Shown here in pieces: positions 57,930 to 64,000 of a DNA stretch of 64,000 bases. Within the stretch, counting starts at the first letter, position 1. Each line of letters begins with the position of its first letter. Location: the NCBI GenBank assembly GCA_029747015.1, contig JAKOGI010000531.1:124001-188000 (forward strand). Direction: 5' to 3'. The DNA comes from Carnegiea gigantea (Eukaryota > Streptophyta > Magnoliopsida > Caryophyllales > Cactaceae). The translations under genes were made by a program, and so were the position numbers. The notes beneath the pieces were generated by a model, which searched no databases, was not told the origin of the DNA, and was given only the letters and a program-made list of their open reading frames with translations.

Positions 57930-58425
57930 TGCGACTAACCAAGAAAAACTTTTCAGTACTTACTTTTTTATCACAAAGAAGTAACTAGCAACTATCCATA
58001 CATGTTACTAATTTATTAGTCTGAAATGGAGGACACTGGCATGTCTCTTTTGCTCCTTTCAGACCTGTTCAGCAAACTCTTTAAGAGCAGAACTTGAATA
58101 CCAATCATACCAATCTGAAAATTCAGTTAGTTAAAATGACCTCCTAATACAAATTACATTCAAATAATACATGCTTCGTACTCTCAGCACACTTGATCCC
58201 CAATCAACGCGTATGTGCTGCCTTGAACTCAGCTCATTTCATGGAAAGCGTGGCTGGTTTATCGCGGACAACAAGCTAACAAATGAGCATCGACTAGCTT
58301 AATTGGTAATCCTATAAAGATTTGTAGCAGAGCCTCTGTCTAGCTTTGGTATAAATCCAAAGTACATTGATACTTCACCTCTGTGAGGACAGGAGAAACA
58401 GCTGTAGAAATGGAACAAGGGACGG
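57930..58425. other. Gene-free stretch
   Basis: No family-recognisable coding frame or repeat seen. Confidence 0.4.
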
Positions 58426-58429
58426 GGTG

Positions 58430-58505
58430 GGGGAGGGGGGGGGGGGATCGAATATAGACCTAGTGTACCTAGAGTCTCAGTCTTAACCACTAAACCAGCA
58501 GGGCC
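58430..58505 (-). repeat. tRNA-like SINE fragment
   Basis: On the minus strand, ctgctggtttagtggttaag (A-box-like TAGTGGTTAAG) is followed by ggtctatattcgatcccccc (B-box-like). Spacing suits a tRNA-derived promoter, but the body does not fold as an intact tRNA. Confidence 0.45.
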
Positions 58506-58509
58506 TCAT

Positions 58510-60090
58510 TGGTGGGCAACAATAAAATGTACGAGAAAACATGTTTTATGCAACCTAAACAAGTACAGCTCTGAAGCACTTGGACCAGTCTCTTTCTCAG
58601 TGGCCCTGTTACACTCAAAAAATTTGTTTGTTTGCAGCAATATTTCTGGATAGATGCTCAGGACTAAGTAAGCAATGTGTTCTAGATAGTTTTGAGTTAC
58701 GAAGTATACATAATAATGTCCATTTTTCATGGGTCTTCAACTGATTTGAGCAGTGAGAATTCAACAAGAATCACTATAAGGACTGAAACTTGAATTTTGA
58801 ATGTGCCCTGAAGTACTGAACATGAGAATGAGATGCCTTAGAATCTGCAATGCTCTGATTATGACAATTCTCATAACATAAACTAGGATCTGCTCTGCTC
58901 AACATGTCAGAAGACCTGTTTCAAATCTAAAGTATTAATGGATTTAGAGGAGGCTCCTCTAAGCAAAACCATTATTGCCGAGTGTTTTGAACTCTTGATT
59001 TCAGAGATTAATCTCACCGGCCTCATCGAAATGTCATCAGTTTACACTTCATGTGGAAAATGAGCATATGATGCCTGAGCGTATGATGCCTTGAATACAT
59101 GTCACAGCATTGGCTTCAGCATGAAGTCACTCACAAGGTTAGTTAGCGATCAAAGGCCGAAAAGCCAAAACTCAAAGATGGATTACAGGATCACCTATTA
59201 ACAACGGAATCCTTATCACTGTGAATGAACAAACAATGCTGAAGTTCAAGGATCTAATGGATTCTAAACTCAAAGATACGTATGTATATATGAAGAATCC
59301 GCTTGACACTCAAGTTAGTGACTGCTTATTGATGCTTCTGAACGTACTGCAAATATACGCGTGGAGAAGGCTAGTGTGACTGAAATGAGGCGATATTTGA
59401 GACAGTTAAAGCACAGCAGTGCAAGATAGGGCTGCTCCGTGGAAATCTGAAAATGGACTTCAAACTAAGACTCTGGGAAGAAAGATCCATCTCTTTTTTT
59501 GGGGGCGGGGGGTTGCATAGGCACTTGAAAATAGATGTTAACTTGGCAATTGAGCCCCACACAGACACACACTCTGCTTAGGCAGGACTCTAGTTTAGAT
59601 AGGGTCTATCAAGCTCAACATCTCTATGATTCAAGGTAAGCCTATTGCATTTGATCCCCACACACTCTGCTTAGGCAGGACTCTAGAATATATGTTATAA
59701 CATCCTAGTCCACATTAGAAGATCAAGGGAACATGGCAAGGTTTATATAGTGATACAGTAGGCCTACTACACCGGCAAGTGTTTTCTCTTTTCAAGCCTA
59801 GGTGAAGGTTGTTAAGGGACGGTCTTTGATTTGGCTAGAGGCTAGTTGTTGGCCAGTAGGTTATCTAATGACCTGAGATATTGGATTGGGGCGTTATTTA
59901 TGTGGATTTGCAATTGGATTGGATCTAGACCATTTTCCTTCTTGCCTAACAAACAGAAGGATTTTAGCAAGTGAAACAAGCACATAAGAGTTGCACAAGC
60001 AGGTGATGTGAAAATGGGGAGGTGCAAGCCAATTACCGTTTTCACCCTCCTTGCCTTCATGTGTTGTACTATTACACTATGGTACAAGAG
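58510..60090. other. Gene-free stretch with one short direct repeat
   Basis: No gene recognised. cactctgcttaggcaggact occurs twice about 100 bp apart (near 59567 and 59668) with flanking ccccacac also shared. Confidence 0.45.
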
Positions 60091-60094
60091 ACTT

Positions 60095-60321
60095 TGGGTA
60101 TTTAGTAAATAGCTTTTTTGAAAAATTTTTTGGATCCAGAAAGCTAATTTTAAAAATCTAATTTTATGAGTTTTTTGAAAGAGCTTTTCGAAGAATTGAT
60201 TTTTTATCTCACAACTTTGTCAGAAACAACTAATTTTACCAAATAATATAAGCAGTTAATTCAAACAGCTAACAGCTAACACAAGCAATTAATAATTAAT
60301 AATTGTTCGCTAAACATGGTC
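60095..60321. mobile_element. Tourist-like MITE, short copy
   Basis: gggtatttagtaaatagctt on the left and the inverse of ttcgctaaacatggtc on the right. The inside has agctaatttt and aaacagctaacagctaac. Same family as 31666-31996. Confidence 0.6.
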
Positions 60322-61293
60322 TATATGATATAGCATAGCTATTTCTTCTATGTGGCTATAGACTATTGTTGGTGCTTTTGCCTTCCATTACTTTCTTGGC
60401 CTCATTATTATCTTTGAGAAGTTCTCAAATTTATTTGCACCTTGAATTTAGACTGACTATGATGCGGAACATCATGTTCATCAAAAGGTGGTGGAGAGAT
60501 AAGATTGGACGTACAAATGTATTGTTGAAGGAGACTTTGAATGGGGTGGAGGGCTATAAAAACTAAAAAGCCCATTTTTGTAGACAAGTGGGTGGGTGAG
60601 TATTGCATTAATTGGAATGGTGAAGGGAGGGGAGGATATGTTTGCTCTGTCGTGTGTGACATTTCATAGTCCCTATCTATTAAGGTACCTGTGTGATGAG
60701 CATTTTAGTTGCCATCATGTGTTTCATGTCAAAATGTGACACAACTTAGTATCATTTTTACATTACAAAATACATTAAAAATTGCGAGTTTTTAAATAAT
60801 TAGTAACGACAACTTATTATAAGTTGTTTACAATAATAAAAAATATAATAGGACAATGGTATCACTGTAATGTCTTCAATCCCTAATTACTTAGCTAACT
60901 TAGTATGATTATTTAACAACATGATTGCAGCAGAGATCTTGACGACTAGAGGTATTACTGTCGTCCTATTTTGGACAAAGCTGTATAAAACTATATTAAT
61001 CCAACTGAAGAACATTCACGTTGCGAGTCTTATTAAGCTGGAAGCATGGAAAACAACTTTGAACTACACCTTAACACCAATATAACTAGAATGTAACTAG
61101 AATGAATATCTCCTAACTTCAAATAGCCTTATTCAAAAGATAACCCAGCTTGCCCTTCACAATCTGTCAAGTTTTCATGTTGTTGAAGTCCACAATGAGC
61201 ATCTCATGGCATCAAACAACAGAAGTCACATGTCTTCCTTCTACTTCTCACTTCATCAACTCGTTAGGGACGAGTTTGTTCACTTATTCCTCA
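60322..61293. other. Gene-free stretch
   Basis: No gene or element recognised. A frame at 60366-60566 has no family resemblance. Confidence 0.4.
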
Positions 61294-61301
61294 CCTAAAA
61301 C

Positions 61302-61832
61302 TAGGGCTATCAAACAGGTCAGACTGGGTCGAATTTGTGTTCATGTCGAACCTAAACAGGTTGAGAAATGCCCGACCTAAACCTAATCCGTTTATATAAA
61401 TGAGTCAGGTTCAGGTTATCCAGTTACCCATTTATCCGCTTAATATTTTGACTAACATATGATTACTGAGCATTATAAATCAATTTTTTGACTTTAATAT
61501 AGTATCATAATGCAACCATTATCTATAATTCATAAGAACTACAATCACAAGATAAATATCAACTTGATTAAACCCGACATTTCCACAATTCCCCCCAAAA
61601 AGTACATGATAATTGGATAAACGAATTGACTTATTTAATCTATTTAATTAAACGGGTTAAATATGTATTTTTTCACGTCAAAATTCTCAACCTGAACCTA
61701 ACTCAATTAATTAAACAGGTTAAACGTGTTAACCCATTTAATTAAAAGGGTTGACAATCTTTACCCAAACCCACTTAATTTCGTGTTCGGTTCGGGTTGG
61801 TAATCTTGTTGGGTTCACATTTGACAACCCTA
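61302..61832. mobile_element. hAT-type MITE with 8-bp target duplication
   Basis: 531 bp between perfect copies of cctaaaac (61294-61301 and 61833-61840). TIRs are tagggctatcaaacag and inverted tagggttgtcaaatg. The 8-bp duplication and the tagggntgtcaaa ends fit the hAT superfamily. Inside are many taaacgggtt / caggttaaac words. No transposase. Confidence 0.85.
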
Positions 61833-62566
61833 CCTAAAACCGAAATCACAAAAATATTTCAAAAGATAAATTGAAGTCTAGTATGTTTATACCCATATTG
61901 TAAAATACCCCTTTTGAACAATTCAGTTTCAGCTCCACTTTCAGATAATAACTGATAATAGTTTAAATATAATTCTCTCCCGTCCTTATTTTTAAACTAA
62001 AATGAATTCGGAAGTGGCGAGTTCATAACCCAAAGGTCCTAGGTTAGCGAATCACTGTGTGTAGTAAGGCTTTGGAGAGTTAGGTTGTGAGGTTTTTAGG
62101 AAAATGATAAAAGTGAATCGTGTTTTTTAGAATGTACATATGTGAATGTAGCTTGTTCCCCTTCCTTATGCTTTTCATGATTAGATGGATCACCCTGGAG
62201 CACCAGTAGGCCCGTACGCTATTCACATGGTACTTGGACTTCTACAGCAGTCACAGACAATAAGTTATTAAGTTAAGATAGTTAGGTGCTAGAGATTGAG
62301 GCATTAAAATCACAACAAATAAAGATAGAATATATAGAATGACAAAGGTATGAAAGGAACATAGAAATTACAGCAATACCTTAACCGAGTACCAAATTAA
62401 GCCACAATTTCGCTTCCGTACCAGTTGTCAATCAAAAGATGCCGTTACCATCCGACCAATTCTTTTCAAGCTAAGGTAATTCCAGCAGAAAGCAATAAAA
62501 AAACATCTTACTATTTCTAAATCCACATAGTGAGAAATTAAGGTATTATCATTGTTTGCTATCCAA

Positions 62567-62979
62567 GGTCCTATTCGGCAAAATTAGCTATTTAAGTAGC
62601 GGATAACAGTTCAAGTAGCGGATAACGTTTCTAATTTAGCTGTTAGAAGATAGCTGTTTAGATTAGCGGTTGAAATTAATGTGTTTGATAAATTTAGCTA
62701 TTATGCTCGCTGATTAATGTAAATTGACATAAAAGGGTATAGATAATTTTCAAAGATAAAATTTTTAAAGGTTATTTTTAGCTAAAAAATATGAAACGCT
62801 ACTTTTAAATGTCAAACGTTAATACTATTAGTTTTTCAAAAATGCTACTTAAAATGCTAAACGCTGCTTGGAATGCTAGTCAAAATACTAGTTCACCGAA
62901 TACTAAAAATTAACTAATTAGTGTATTGATCTTGTCAAAATACTAAACGCTATCCAAAATACTATTGTCGAACACGACC
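62567..62979. mobile_element. Tourist-like MITE
   Basis: Ends ggtcctattcggcaaaat and inverted ggtcgtgttcgacaatag. 413 bp. The inside has tagctatt, agtagcggataac twice and aaaatgctaaacgctg words. No clear target duplication. Confidence 0.6.
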
Positions 62980-63910
62980 AAAAAATAATAATGAAAAGGA
63001 TTCTTTTAGGCTTATTTGAGGGAGAAAAAGTTTTTCTTTTTACCAACAAAAAAGGCTTTCAGTTAGAGAACTAATTAAAGGCCCAAGCCACCTATCACTC
63101 AGGGAGGTTCAGAGCAATGATTCAAGGCGACCTCCATCATATTATCCAATGCCATTGATTGTCACTTTCCAGTTTCCAAATAATTATCACAAGAAAAAAA
63201 AATTAATAAGGGGTCGATGTTAGTTGTTATGTGGGGCAAAGACCATCTGTGTCTTTCATCGCCTTCTAGTTGCTTGTACAGTCTCCCTCCTATATAGAGT
63301 CATCTCATTGCATCGACACCAACCGACCACCCCCCCCCCCCCCCCCCAAAAAAAAGTTGAAAAAAGAGCAAACACGTACGATGTTGTCGTTCAATAGATA
63401 AGCTACTTAAATTTCTCCCAGCCTATACCTGAAAAATACGTAATTCATATTAAATTAGATCATTTCGTAAAAATTTATTATAACTTAGGATAAGATCTTA
63501 GTGTCAAGAGACTAACATGAGTTTTAAAGGAATTTTTATGAATTTTGAAGAATAGTGTCGTTCTTGGCCTTATGATAATCAGTTAGAAATGTGTTATCAT
63601 TATGATCAAAGAGACAATATGTGGAACACCTCGCCTCTCTCCTCTATCGCAGAAAGCTACCAAAAGTGAGACTGATTTCAAGGGTAGATGATTAGCCTCA
63701 CAAATTATTATGTGCATTTTCAGTCTTCTTACGCACTTTATCTGCTGTGTAAGAAACTTTCTAGGAGGTCATCCACTTTAAGAATGTTTCAAAACAATCA
63801 CACATGATGATATATTTAGTGAATTTTACTATTCTCTAGTGCATTATGTACACAACCAATTAAAGCATCACAACATGTTGGTCGTACCAATAGTAACTTG
63901 ACTCTGATAA
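62980..63910. other. Gene-free stretch
   Basis: A C-run followed by an A-run at about 63330-63355. No gene or repeat family recognised. Confidence 0.4.
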
Positions 63911-63911
63911 A

Positions 63912-64000
63912 AGATAGGTTAGTTCAGGTGATTTAACACTTGTTCTTCTTAAATAAGGTCTCAGATTTGAGTGTTGTGAATGAAGAAAATCTATTATGAA
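63912..64000 (+). repeat. tRNA-derived SINE, cut by window end
   Basis: gataggttagttcaggtgat, acttgttcttcttaaataag, gtctcagatttgagtgttgt and gaatgaagaaaat match the order in 29701-29870 and 34207-34385. Confidence 0.5.

Overview
This is nuclear DNA of a flowering plant, almost certainly a eudicot. It is AT-rich, its genes carry introns, and it is packed with plant transposons: an Athila-type Ty3/gypsy element, RTE and L1 LINE relics, a TRIM, many MITEs and tRNA-derived SINEs. I cannot name the species. There is no CRISPR array, operon, rRNA or organellar gene order. Most of the 64 kb is repeats, and only four loci look like host genes.

0-19 kb: mostly intergenic. A retroposon with a 12-bp target duplication lies near 0.9-1.4 kb and a TIR element at 1.5-2.3 kb. 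The first solid gene is a two-exon gene on the minus strand (9762-10180) for a 97-aa membrane protein. After more MITEs come a broken RING-H2 gene (about 13.6-15.0 kb) and a 151-codon reading frame of unknown function on the minus strand (15805-16260).

19-35 kb: the 3' half of a MORC-family gene (plus strand, eight spliceable exons, 21269-27613). Its N-terminal GHKL ATPase exons are not recognisable upstream. A 5'-truncated RTE LINE sits in one intron. Downstream, a block of about 3.4 kb is tandemly duplicated (28.05-31.50 and 31.51-34.86 kb) and carries decayed pieces of the MORC 3' end. The two copies serve as empty sites for each other, so several insertions can be dated relative to the duplication: a TRIM with a GTGTT duplication and three MITEs.

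36-40 kb: a complete four-exon HMG-CoA reductase gene (minus strand, 543 aa), the rate-limiting enzyme of the mevalonate pathway. Two of its introns contain MITE-like insertions.

42-57 kb: an L1 relic, then one Athila-like insertion (43955-56738) bounded by a GTAAG duplication. Inside it the sequence is rearranged. A segment of about 9.8 kb, including upstream flank, 5' LTR, internal region and part of the 3' LTR, was tandemly duplicated through a 6-bp microhomology. The second copy then lost about 5.9 kb. The element has gag, protease and the Athila ORF1 but almost no reverse transcriptase or integrase.

57-64 kb: no recognisable complete gene. It holds a TRIM-family LTR, a hAT-type MITE with a perfect 8-bp duplication, further MITEs and SINE pieces.

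I found no evidence for an undescribed multi-gene system. The most informative signals are the rearranged Athila insertion, the serially duplicated MORC tail, and a MITE family whose body is a degenerate TTCAACCCAC minisatellite.
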